Source of the DNA: Heyndrickxia sporothermodurans
Lineage (GTDB): Bacteria > Bacillota > Bacilli > Bacillales > Bacillaceae_C
Assembly (NCBI RefSeq): GCF_016785185.1
Contig: NZ_JAEKDY010000158.1
Length of the DNA stretch: 6,449 bases
Strand: one strand, 5' to 3'
Made by a program: the position numbers and the translations under genes. The notes under the pieces were generated by a model. It searched no databases and was not told where the DNA came from. It worked only from the letters and a program-made list of their open reading frames with translations. Positions 1 to 6,389 of this stretch are shown here, piece by piece (positions within the stretch are counted from its first letter, which is position 1; each line of letters starts with the position of its first letter).

Positions 1-88
1 GAACATGGAAGGCAATATCATTTTTTTGTAACTTTACTTCTAAATCTAAAGGCAAAACTAATTGATTCATGGTATAATTTTTAAACAT
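1..88 (-). CDS. IS1182-family transposase, N-terminal 29 residues (partial)
   Basis: Translation from the ATG at 88-86 begins MFKNYTMNQLVLPLDLEVKL and continues QKNDIAFHV to the window edge. I recognise this as the conserved opening of IS1182-family transposases, which usually start with a short M-F-K-x-Y-x-M-N-Q segment followed by LPLDLE and KLQKNDIA. The start is supported by a ribosome binding site, AGAAGGA at 100-94, five bases upstream. A second in-frame ATG at codon 7 is a less likely start. Family members run to several hundred residues and carry the catalytic DDE domain further in, none of which is visible, so activity cannot be judged. No convincing sigma-A promoter was found in the leader. 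The gene points away from the host genes, in the same direction as DUF1657, mprF and trhO. Confidence 0.85.
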   Translation of the reverse strand, partial: MFKNYTMNQLVLPLDLEVKLQKNDIAFHV

Positions 89-159
89 AAGGATCCTTCT
101 TTCTGATTTTATTTGGTGTGGTAACTTAATTTTATCAGAAGTGGTCCTTATTTTTATTC

Positions 160-213
160 AAAAAATAATCAAAGCCGGTGAAATTTTACTCGTCGTAAAA
201 ATTCACCGGCTTT
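160..213 (-). terminator. Terminator-like hairpin in the leader of the IS1182 element
   Basis: Arms 171-189 and 195-213 are 19 bp inverted repeats with one mismatch (AAAGCCGGTGAA ... TTCACCGGCTTT) around the 5-base loop TCGTC. Read on the minus strand the stem is followed by GATTATTTTTT (170-160), an interrupted U tract. It lies between the outer IS end and the transposase start. The likely role, inferred from position, is to stop transcripts entering the IS from the DUF1657 side. It would also be the first usable terminator downstream of DUF1657. On the plus strand the stem ends in CTTTTT, so weak bidirectional action is possible. Confidence 0.7.
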
Positions 214-222
214 TTCATCTCA

Positions 223-245
223 GAGGTGGGTTTTGTCCCAGCCTC
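223..245 (-). repeat. Outer end of the IS1182 element, itself a small hairpin
   Basis: The minus strand reads GAGGCTGGG ACAAAA CCCACCTC. GAGG/CCTC and TGGG/CCCA pair around a six-base loop, with one bulged C. This GC-rich block contrasts sharply with the T-rich flank at 246-256 and is taken as the element terminus. The partner inverted repeat is outside the window, so the exact end base is uncertain by a few positions. Confidence 0.5.
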
Positions 246-256
246 TTTTTATTTTC

Positions 257-463
257 TTATTGTTGTTTATATTGTGGTTCTTCTTGCTCTACTTCATTCA
301 TTCGTGGTGTTAGTGTGTCAATAATTGATTGTGTTTGTTGAGCGCAGGATTGATAAAGTTGCTTTGCTTGTTTATTGTCTGTCGCTAAAGAAAAACTTTC
401 TAAATTCGCTTGAGCACTCTTCAATCCAGAAATGGTTTGCTTAATATTGTTAATAACCGTCAT
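257..463 (-). CDS. DUF1657 family small protein (sporulation-associated family)
   Basis: This is a 68-residue soluble protein with no signal peptide or membrane segment. The sequence from MTVINNIKQT through the ending MNEVEQEEPQYKQQ matches the DUF1657 pattern: MTV start, a K-x-A-x-x-x-L-E-S-F segment, a central LYQSCAQQTQ helix and a terminal EEPQYK. The start is the ATG at 463-461, not the in-frame ATG at 469, because AAAGGGG (478-472) is 8 bases from the former and only 2 from the latter. In Bacillus relatives DUF1657 genes often sit in spoVA-type clusters that include YhcN/YlaJ lipoproteins and DUF421 proteins. None of those genes is visible here, so a spore role is inferred from family only; the biochemical function is unknown. 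The gene is separated from mprF by that gene's terminator and must have its own promoter, but I could not identify a clear sigma-A, F or G site in 470-563. An IS1182 end lies 11 bp past the stop codon. Confidence 0.85.
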   Translation of the reverse strand: MTVINNIKQTISGLKSAQANLESFSLATDNKQAKQLYQSCAQQTQSIIDTLTPRMNEVEQEEPQYKQQ

Positions 464-471
464 GATCATAA

Positions 472-478
472 CCCCTTT
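472..478 (-). promoter_or_regulatory. Ribosome binding site of the DUF1657 gene (decides the start)
   Basis: AAAGGGG on the minus strand lies 8 bases before the ATG at 463 and only 2 bases before the alternative ATG at 469. This favours the shorter protein beginning MTV, as is usual in the family. Confidence 0.7.
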
Positions 479-563
479 TTGGTGTAGTTTGACTTTTGTT
501 CGTACTGAACGATGTTAGTTTATGAAAATGGATTAATTTTATAATTAGAAAATATATCCTAAT

Positions 564-600
564 AAAAAAACGCCCCATTACGAATTGGAGCGCTTTTTTG
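564..600 (-). terminator. Rho-independent terminator of mprF, overlapping its stop codon
   Basis: In minus-strand RNA, GCGCUCCA (593-586) pairs with UGGGGCGU (577-570). Two of the eight pairs are G-U wobbles that exist only in this transcript direction. The stem is flanked by A6 upstream and followed by a run of seven U (570-564). The eight-base loop (585-578) contains the mprF UAA stop codon. The opposite strand would have mismatches at the two wobble positions, so the terminator serves mprF. Confidence 0.85.
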
Positions 601-3106
601 CTATAAGTAAAGCAATTTGTATCATTGTAATTGGTAATGATGTTTTCTTTCTATATGCTAAATATTTTGGTTCCCATGAACTTGCATACTTTTCCTTAAA
701 CTTCTTTAATCCTTTGAAATGATAGACAAAATTACCATGCGTGTATATTTGTGATGCTAATTTTTCCCCCATAAAGGAATACTTTGAAAGTCCTACATTT
801 GCGAGCGGCGCCATTCCTAAATTAAACCGCTTATACCCTTTTAATTTTGCCCATTCAAATAAATTAATGAAAATAAAGTCCATCGTTCCCGATGTTACAT
901 TCGGGATATATCTCATTAAATCAATTGATAATGTTGTGTGATTATCATAAACCGGCATAATACTAACAAATGCAATAATATTTTTATCCGGATCCAATAA
1001 TATTGCTACAGGAGCTGTCTCCAAATAGCTTTTATCAAAAAATCCAAGTGAGAATCCTTTCTCTCTCTTCCCGTTCAACCACTGATCAGAAATGGATTTT
1101 AATGCTTGAAAATCTTCTTTAGAAAAGGGAGGTTCAAGTAACCGAAAGGTATACCCTTCTTTTTCAAATTTATTTTTCGTCGCTCGAAGGCCCTTCATTT
1201 TACTGCCCGATAGAGAAAAAGTTTGTAAGTCCACAAAAGCTTCCTCACCTAATTTAAAAAAATCGTAGCCATTTTCATGTAATTTAGGAATTAATTCATT
1301 TGTTACTTGATAGTAAGCTGGTGTATATCCGTATAAATCTGCAAAATCATGAAATTCTTCGATGGAATGAAAAAATTCTTCCTTTTTCCCTATTGGATCA
1401 CCTAGGACAACTAGTTTATCAGCATATTGCTCATACATCATCATTACTTGCCCTGTTTCATTCCAAAATATTTTTTTATCATGTAAAAAGACTAAATGTG
1501 AAAGAACGGTTCCTCCATACTTTTTTAAATGAGCCATCACCTTGTTTTCATCGATTTGATAGGATCCTGGTGTCCTTGGTCTCATAAAAAAATAGGTGAT
1601 TAACATAATTATTGCGGCGATCAATAAACCGGTAATTGCACTCAAAATTAAATCACTCGCATCAATAATCACATATTTTCGAATAAAACGAGGAATTTTC
1701 AACTTACTCTCAGGTAAATTATTATAACCAATTAACACATATAACAATGTAAAGAAAAGGATGACCATTAAATCAAATGCAGCTCTACCCCATGTAACTA
1801 CGAAATTCAACCGATAAAAACGCTTCTTGGAAACAACTAACATAACCGCTACAAAGCCTAAATAAATGGCCTCTTCATAATCAAACCCTTTAACAAGGCA
1901 GAGCAAGGAAGCGAAAATTAACAGTACAAGTGTCGAGTAATATGCCCATCTTACTCTGTACTCTATCCCTCTAGATAACAAAATTAATAAAAATCCGGTA
2001 ACGATTGTCAATTGATGTGAAAAACCCATTAATGGAGAAGATAAGAATTCTCTTAAAAACTTAATTCGGTCAAGAACTCCTGGCAATGATGCCGAAAGTA
2101 ATAAAACGATTCCGGAGAAAAATACTAATATTGTTAGTATCCAGTGACTCATATTTTTTGAGATGACAAAAATTATTTTTTTATATTGCTCATCCAACTG
2201 TTTCCAAAAATATCTTACAAATAAACCGATTGCAACAATAAACGGAATAAAATAATAACAAACTCGATAAAGTAATAAAACTAATAAAATTTTTTCTGTC
2301 TCTATATGATAAAATTCAAGACCCATTAAAATGACGAAATCAAATGAACCTAATCCACCCGGAATCATACTTATTATTCCTGCAGTTGACGCAACAACGA
2401 AAATCGGAAATAGCTGTGTGAAACTTATAGGGACATTGACTAATAGTGCAATTACCCAAAAAAACAATAACGCACTCATCCATTCAAATAGTGAAATCAC
2501 CATAAGTTCAATCAAATAATTATTTTTAAAGGAAAACTTTGCATTTTTTATATTTTTCCATTGAAAGCTTATTATTAAAAATGGAATATACAAAGCCATC
2601 GCCCAAACGGCAATTTTCAACCATTTCAATTCCACTAAAAAAATCGGTTTAAATACTCCTATTGCCACTAACCAGCATAAAATGGATATTCCCGAAATGT
2701 AGAAGATTGACACTTTCGCGATATTTTTTAAAATCACATCTTTTTCTTTATAATATTTTTTATAAAAAAAAGTGCGTAAACTAAGACCGATCACACCGCC
2801 GAATCCTAGAAAATTCGAAAACGTATTTACAATCCATGAATAGGAAAATAATTCCTTTGCTTTTAAATTTAACTTTAAGATTTTGCATAAAATTAGATCA
2901 TAAAATAGCATAGGAACAATGGCTATTAACCCTAAAATAACAATTAATAAAATATGCGAAGGCGTAAGTTCAGAAATATTATTTTTTAATAAATTTATAT
3001 CGATATCTTTTACCATTTTTTTCGATTCAAAAATAATTAACACTAAAAGGGCAATTGGAAATGCAATTTTTAAAAAAGATATAAACCTTTTTTTACTTAA
3101 TTTCAA
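578..3106 (-). CDS. mprF: Phosphatidylglycerol lysyltransferase/flippase MprF
   Basis: Full-length MprF of 842 residues from the TTG start (B. subtilis MprF is about 856). It transfers an amino acid, typically lysine, from aminoacyl-tRNA to phosphatidylglycerol and flips the product to the outer membrane leaflet. This lowers surface negative charge and gives resistance to cationic antimicrobial peptides. Residues 1-510 form a polytopic membrane region; the flippase part carries NTFSNFLGFGG near 94-104 and IPGGLGSFD at 248-256. Residues 515-842 form the cytosolic DUF2156 synthase domain, with VLGDP near 567-571, GFSLGFFD at 684-691, SIDLMRY at 727-733 (the Asp and Arg expected in the active site) and LGMAPLANVG after it. 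No lesion is seen. Start: TTG at 3106 aligns within one residue of the B. subtilis start (KLSKKRF...LKIAFP). ATG at 3124 is the main alternative. ATGs at 3142 and 3172 overlap or precede the -10 element. A partial SD (GATGGTG) precedes the TTG. Lysine versus alanine preference cannot be read from the sequence. Confidence 0.95.
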   Translation of the reverse strand: MKLSKKRFISFLKIAFPIALLVLIIFESKKMVKDIDINLLKNNISELTPSHILLIVILGLIAIVPMLFYDLILCKILKLNLKAKELFSYSWIVNTFSNFLGFGGVIGLSLRTFFYKKYYKEKDVILKNIAKVSIFYISGISILCWLVAIGVFKPIFLVELKWLKIAVWAMALYIPFLIISFQWKNIKNAKFSFKNNYLIELMVISLFEWMSALLFFWVIALLVNVPISFTQLFPIFVVASTAGIISMIPGGLGSFDFVILMGLEFYHIETEKILLVLLLYRVCYYFIPFIVAIGLFVRYFWKQLDEQYKKIIFVISKNMSHWILTILVFFSGIVLLLSASLPGVLDRIKFLREFLSSPLMGFSHQLTIVTGFLLILLSRGIEYRVRWAYYSTLVLLIFASLLCLVKGFDYEEAIYLGFVAVMLVVSKKRFYRLNFVVTWGRAAFDLMVILFFTLLYVLIGYNNLPESKLKIPRFIRKYVIIDASDLILSAITGLLIAAIIMLITYFFMRPRTPGSYQIDENKVMAHLKKYGGTVLSHLVFLHDKKIFWNETGQVMMMYEQYADKLVVLGDPIGKKEEFFHSIEEFHDFADLYGYTPAYYQVTNELIPKLHENGYDFFKLGEEAFVDLQTFSLSGSKMKGLRATKNKFEKEGYTFRLLEPPFSKEDFQALKSISDQWLNGKREKGFSLGFFDKSYLETAPVAILLDPDKNIIAFVSIMPVYDNHTTLSIDLMRYIPNVTSGTMDFIFINLFEWAKLKGYKRFNLGMAPLANVGLSKYSFMGEKLASQIYTHGNFVYHFKGLKKFKEKYASSWEPKYLAYRKKTSLPITMIQIALLIAKKRSNS

Positions 3107-3140
3107 GGTAACACCATCTTTCATACGTTGAAAAAATATC

Positions 3141-3149
3141 ATTATAACA
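3141..3149 (-). promoter_or_regulatory. Probable mprF promoter, extended -10 type
   Basis: The minus strand reads TGTTATAAT, which is a perfect TATAAT with the TGn extension, 34 bases before the TTG start. No good -35 is present at 17 bp spacing (ATTTTT), which is tolerable for an extended -10 promoter. The inferred start of transcription near 3134 leaves a leader of roughly 28 bases to the TTG and only about 10 to the ATG at 3124. Confidence 0.55.
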
Positions 3150-3225
3150 AGCTGTTGAACATGAAAAATCATTATGTATTTTAATTAAATAAAGAAAATA
3201 TATTCGCTATGAGGTATTTTCGTAT

Positions 3226-3262
3226 AAAAAAATAGCCCAAGTATTACTACTTGAGCATTTTT
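3226..3262 (-). terminator. Rho-independent terminator of trhO
   Basis: In minus-strand RNA, GCUCAAGUA (3256-3248) pairs with UACUUGGGC (3243-3235) over nine pairs including one U-G wobble, around the loop GUAA. It is followed by UAUUUUUUU and preceded by an A-rich run. It starts 11 bases after the trhO stop codon. On the plus strand the wobble becomes a mismatch, so it serves trhO and separates it from mprF. Confidence 0.85.
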
Positions 3263-3273
3263 TCCAATTAAGT

Positions 3274-4254
3274 TTAACCTAATGATGTAACAGATTTCTC
3301 TTCTTCAAGCTTTTGGAGTCTGCTTTCCACTTCTTCTTTTGTTAATTCGTGTTCTTTTATATAAAGGTTTCTTGGATGTACTCGACATTCATGTGAGCAA
3401 CTGCGTAAATATTTATGTTCATTTTCTTCTGAACACAACATTTGACGATTACATTCAGGGTTTGCACAATTTACATAGCGTTCACATGGTTCCCCTGTAA
3501 AATAATCTTTACCTACAATGACATGCTCTTTATGATTAATTGGAACCGCAATCCGTTCATCAAATACATAGCATTGTCCGTCCCATAGTTCACCTTGTAC
3601 TTCAGGATCCTTCCCATAAGAGACAATTCCGCCATGAAGTTGTGCTACATCTTCAAAGCCTTCTCGAACTAACCAGCCTGAGAATTTTTCGCAACGAATT
3701 CCACCAGTACAATATGTTAATATTTTTTTACCTTGTAATTGATCTTTATTCTTGCGAACCCAATCCGGAAGTTCTCTAAATGTTTCAATATCAGGACGGA
3801 TAGCCCCTCTGAAATGCCCAAGATCATACTCATAATCATTTCTTGCGTCTAAAACAACTGTATCTTCGTCTTGCATTGCTTCAAAAAACTCTTTTGGACT
3901 ATAGTATTTTCCTGTTAGTTCATTAGGATTTATATCATCTTCCAAACGTAAAGTGACAAGCTCTTTTCTTGGTCTTACATGCATTTTTTTAAATGCATGT
4001 CCGTCGGCTTCATCCACTTTAAATATAATCCCGTCAAATCGTGGATCATTTTTCATCATCTGCATATATTGATCTGTTTGTTCAACTGTACCTGATACAG
4101 TTCCGTTAATCCCCTCTTCAGCAACGAGAATTCTACCTTTCAAGCCTAAATCCTTACAGTAGGCTAAATGTTGTGCTGCATATTCTTCAGGGTTCTCAAT
4201 TTTTGTATAAAAATAATACAATAACACTCGATATGGTTTTGTTTTTTCACTCAT
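3274..4254 (-). CDS. trhO: tRNA uridine(34) hydroxylase TrhO (rhodanese-domain protein, B. subtilis YbfQ-like)
   Basis: A 326-residue cytosolic protein, full length for the family. TrhO hydroxylates uridine at the wobble position (U34) of certain tRNAs to 5-hydroxyuridine using oxygen. This is the entry to the mo5U-type modifications made in Gram-positive bacteria. An N-terminal acylphosphatase-like region contains GRILVAEEGINGTVSGT at about 40-56. The central rhodanese domain (about 120-220) has DARNDYEYDLGHFRGA and the active-site loop YCTGGIRCEKFSGW, with catalytic Cys182 and Cys188. The C-terminal segment has a cysteine cluster (C257, C263, C268, C274, C286, C290) in the pattern CANPEC...C...CSHEC, probably metal-binding. 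The start is ATG at 4254, set by AGGTGG 8 bases upstream; an in-frame GTG at 4266 overlaps that site. The gene has its own promoter and terminator, so it is likely monocistronic, with possible read-through from topB. No defect is seen. Confidence 0.95.
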   Translation of the reverse strand: MSEKTKPYRVLLYYFYTKIENPEEYAAQHLAYCKDLGLKGRILVAEEGINGTVSGTVEQTDQYMQMMKNDPRFDGIIFKVDEADGHAFKKMHVRPRKELVTLRLEDDINPNELTGKYYSPKEFFEAMQDEDTVVLDARNDYEYDLGHFRGAIRPDIETFRELPDWVRKNKDQLQGKKILTYCTGGIRCEKFSGWLVREGFEDVAQLHGGIVSYGKDPEVQGELWDGQCYVFDERIAVPINHKEHVIVGKDYFTGEPCERYVNCANPECNRQMLCSEENEHKYLRSCSHECRVHPRNLYIKEHELTKEEVESRLQKLEEEKSVTSLG

Positions 4255-4262
4255 CGATGCTA

Positions 4263-4268
4263 CCACCT
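4263..4268 (-). promoter_or_regulatory. Ribosome binding site of trhO (decides the start)
   Basis: AGGTGG on the minus strand lies 8 bases before the ATG at 4254. The upstream in-frame GTG at 4266-4264 is part of this Shine-Dalgarno sequence and so is unlikely to be the start. Confidence 0.75.
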
Positions 4269-4331
4269 ATCTATTTATATTTGCAAGATATAAATGTATT
4301 TAGGTTGTACACTTTTCTCTTACAATAGTAC

Positions 4332-4360
4332 ATTTTATACAAATTAAGTAATTCGTGCAA
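4332..4360 (-). promoter_or_regulatory. Sigma-A-type promoter of trhO
   Basis: On the minus strand, -35 TTGCAC (4360-4355) and -10 TAAAAT (4337-4332) are separated by exactly 17 bp. The -35 begins 26 bases after the topB stop codon. The expected start of transcription is near 4325, giving a leader of about 70 bases. A 5 bp inverted repeat, TGTAC/GTACA (4306-4310 and 4328-4332), brackets the start region; it is too short to call an operator. Confidence 0.7.
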
Positions 4361-4385
4361 GATGTTTTTAAGTATCAATCACATC

Positions 4386-6328
4386 CTACTTGAATTTAAA
4401 GCCTTTCAATGCCTCCGCAAGTGCATTATTTATTGGTTCTTCTTCTCTTTGTTGTTTCATGTATTTCTGGACGGTTCGTTTATCTACTTTTCCGGCTGAT
4501 TCCTTCTTGCGCCTCTCTTCAAAAGCAGATAACTTTTCTCGATATCCACATTTACATGCGAAGATTTGACCCTTTCCTTCACCTCGAAGTTCCATTTTCT
4601 TTTTACATTGTGGACAACGAGCATTCGTTATACGTGCTACGTTCTTTCTATATCCACATTCACGATCTTGACAAACAAGCATTTTCCCTTTCTTACCGTT
4701 AACCTCAAGCATCGGTTTCCCACAGTCCGGACAAGACTTTGTTGAGATATTGTCGTGTTTATATTTTTTATTACTTGCTTTTATTTCAGCTACCAGTTCT
4801 TTTGTATGTTCTTTCATTTCATTAATAAAAAAGGCTTTTTTCAGTTTTCCTTTGGCTATCAGTTCAAGTTTTTGTTCCCACTGGGCAGTTGTCGCCGGCG
4901 ATTTTAATTCTTCCGGTACTAAATCTAACAGTTGACGGCCTTTGGAAGTAATAAAGATTTCTTTCCCACCGCGTTTTTCAATTAGAAATGAATTAAATAA
5001 TTTTTCAATTATATCAGCACGAGTTGCTACTGTACCGAGCCCGCCTGTTGACTTTAACGTATCCGTAAGTTTCTTGTCGTTTGCTTCCATGAACCTTGAA
5101 GGGTTTTCCATTGCGGATAGCAGGGTAGCTTCTGTAAAACGTGCAGGTGGTTTTGTTTGCCCTGATGTTTCGTTAATTAATTTAGTTTTTAATACATCAC
5201 CTTTTTCGAGGCGCGGCAATAATTGCTCTTTAACTTCATCACCAGATTCCTCATCATCAAAACGGTTTTCGTATACTTCTTTCCACCCAGCATGAATAAC
5301 TGTTTTCCCTTTCGCAATGAACGTTTCTTCGCCAATTTTGGCTTGCACGGTTAGTTGTTCATATTCAAAGGCAGGGAATAATACAGCTAAGAAACGTTTT
5401 ATGACAAGATCGTAAATTTTACGTTCTTTATCTGTAAATGCTGAGAATTTCACAAATCCTTCAGTGGGGATGATGGCATGGTGATCACTTACCTTACTAT
5501 CATCTACAAATGCTTTTGTCGCTTTAATAGGCTTCTTTAAAATCTTACTTGCAAGTGAACGGTATTCACCGACACTACATGCTTTTAATCGTTCTGGCAG
5601 CGTACTGACGATATCCGTTGATAAAAAGCGTGAGTCTGTTCGAGGATAGGTTAATACTTTATGTTGCTCATACAGTTTTTGCATAATATTCAATGTTTCT
5701 TTAGCTGAAAAGCCGAAGATTTTATTAGCGTCACGCTGTAATTCTGTTAAATCATATAATGCTGGTGAGAATGTTTTCTTATGTTTTCGATCAATGGCAA
5801 TAACAGTCGCATCTTTTTGTCCAAGTGATTGAATGATTTTCTCGATTTTTTCTTTATTAAAACTACGACTATTACCATTCCTATCTTGCCATGTTAGTTT
5901 AACAGTATCTGTTCGGGCTTCAATGCCATAATAGTTCTGCGGTTTGAAGTTTTTTATTTCTTCTTCCCGTGCTGCAACCATTGCCACAGTAGGTGTTTGA
6001 ACCCGTCCACAGTTCAACTGTGCATTAAATTTAGTAGTTAAGGCACGTGTTGCATTTAAACCGATATACCAATCGGCTTCCGAACGTGCTACCGCTGAAG
6101 CATATAAGTTTTCATACGCTTTACCAGGTTTTAAGTTGTTAAAACCATCTTTAATCGCTTTATCTGTTACGGAAGAAATCCACAGTCGTTTGACAGGCTT
6201 ATGCACTTTCGCTTTATCAATTATCCAACGTGCTACTAATTCTCCTTCTCTCCCTGCATCAGTAGCCACGATAATTTCATTCACATCACTGCGATTTAAT
6301 TGTGCTTTCACAGCATTAAACTTGTATT
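4386..6328 (-). pseudogene. topB: DNA topoisomerase III, 5'-truncated at an IS21-family end
   Basis: Type IA topoisomerase, which cleaves single strands and decatenates DNA through a tyrosine intermediate. The open frame runs from an ATG at 6347 (653 codons), but its first six codons are IS sequence. Homology to TopB starts at KFNAVKAQL, codon 9. Visible parts are DAGREGE (codons 30-36, the Toprim acidic motif), CGRVQTPT near 113-120, the catalytic Tyr234 in LTYPRTDSRF, GGLGTVATRADIIEKLFNS, and two four-cysteine zinc ribbons (C539/542/559/564 and C578/581/598/600). The C-terminus looks complete. Compared with the ~727-residue B. subtilis enzyme, about 75 N-terminal residues are missing, including the AEKPS segment with the catalytic Toprim glutamate. 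No Shine-Dalgarno precedes the ATG at 6347. I infer an inactive remnant; the missing 5' part may lie on the far side of the IS or be deleted. No clear terminator follows the stop codon. Confidence 0.85.
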
Positions 6329-6329
6329 T

Positions 6330-6366
6330 GGCAAGTAAAAAATGCATTAAACGGCAATTAAAAATG
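6330..6366 (-). repeat. Two tandem copies of the IS21-type terminal repeat
   Basis: On the plus strand GGCAAGTAAAAAATG (6330-6344) and GGCAATTAAAAATG (6353-6366) are near-identical direct repeats 23 bp apart. Multiple internal repeats at each end are characteristic of IS21-family elements and are thought to be transposase binding sites. The outer copy also contains the spurious ATG that opens the truncated topB frame. Confidence 0.6.
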
Positions 6367-6389
6367 TAACCACTTTGCCAACATTCATT

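Larger units (their letters stand above)
1..245 (-). mobile_element. IS1182-family insertion sequence, 5' end only (continues off the left edge)
   Basis: This is the transposase-proximal end of an IS1182-type element. It holds the transposase start (1-88), an untranslated leader of about 155 bp, a long hairpin (171-213), and an outer GC-rich end reading GAGGCTGGGACAAAA on the minus strand (231-245). The family is assigned from the transposase N-terminus. The outer boundary at 245 is inferred from the switch from this GC-rich end to T-rich DNA just beyond the neighbouring DUF1657 stop codon. The other end lies outside the window, so neither matching inverted repeats nor a target duplication can be checked. 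I cannot tell whether the copy is intact. Confidence 0.75.

Noticed and set aside
129..161. Promoter for the IS1182 transposase (TTGAAT ... TAAAAT)
   Set aside because: The spacing is 21 bp and alternatives at 17-18 bp have poor -10 matches.
141..341. Plus-strand open frame running from the IS1182 leader into the DUF1657 gene
   Set aside because: It is antisense to the IS leader hairpins and to DUF1657, crosses the IS boundary, has no SD and resembles no family.
496..512. GTTCGTACTGAAC inverted repeat upstream of DUF1657 as an operator or terminator
   Set aside because: Only four paired bases per arm around a five-base centre, and no U tract; expected by chance.
470..563. Sporulation (sigma-F/G) promoter for DUF1657
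   Set aside because: GGATA and CATTTTC-like pieces occur, but with spacing well outside the expected 17-18 bp, and no good sigma-A pair is present either.
2764..2771. A8 tract inside mprF as a possible phase-variation site
   Set aside because: The frame is intact, and runs of this length are common in AT-rich coding DNA; no evidence of slippage.
4361..4385. Terminator between topB and trhO
   Set aside because: GATGT/ACATC can pair for only five bases and there is no U tract; the trhO -35 follows directly.
741..5295. Several plus-strand frames of 60-120 codons opposite mprF, trhO and topB
   Set aside because: All are shadows of well-recognised minus-strand genes, with no SD and no recognisable protein motifs.
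6136..6369. Plus-strand frame of 77 codons crossing the topB/IS21 junction
   Set aside because: It is antisense to conserved TopB sequence and continues into the IS terminal repeats, so it is a by-product of the junction.
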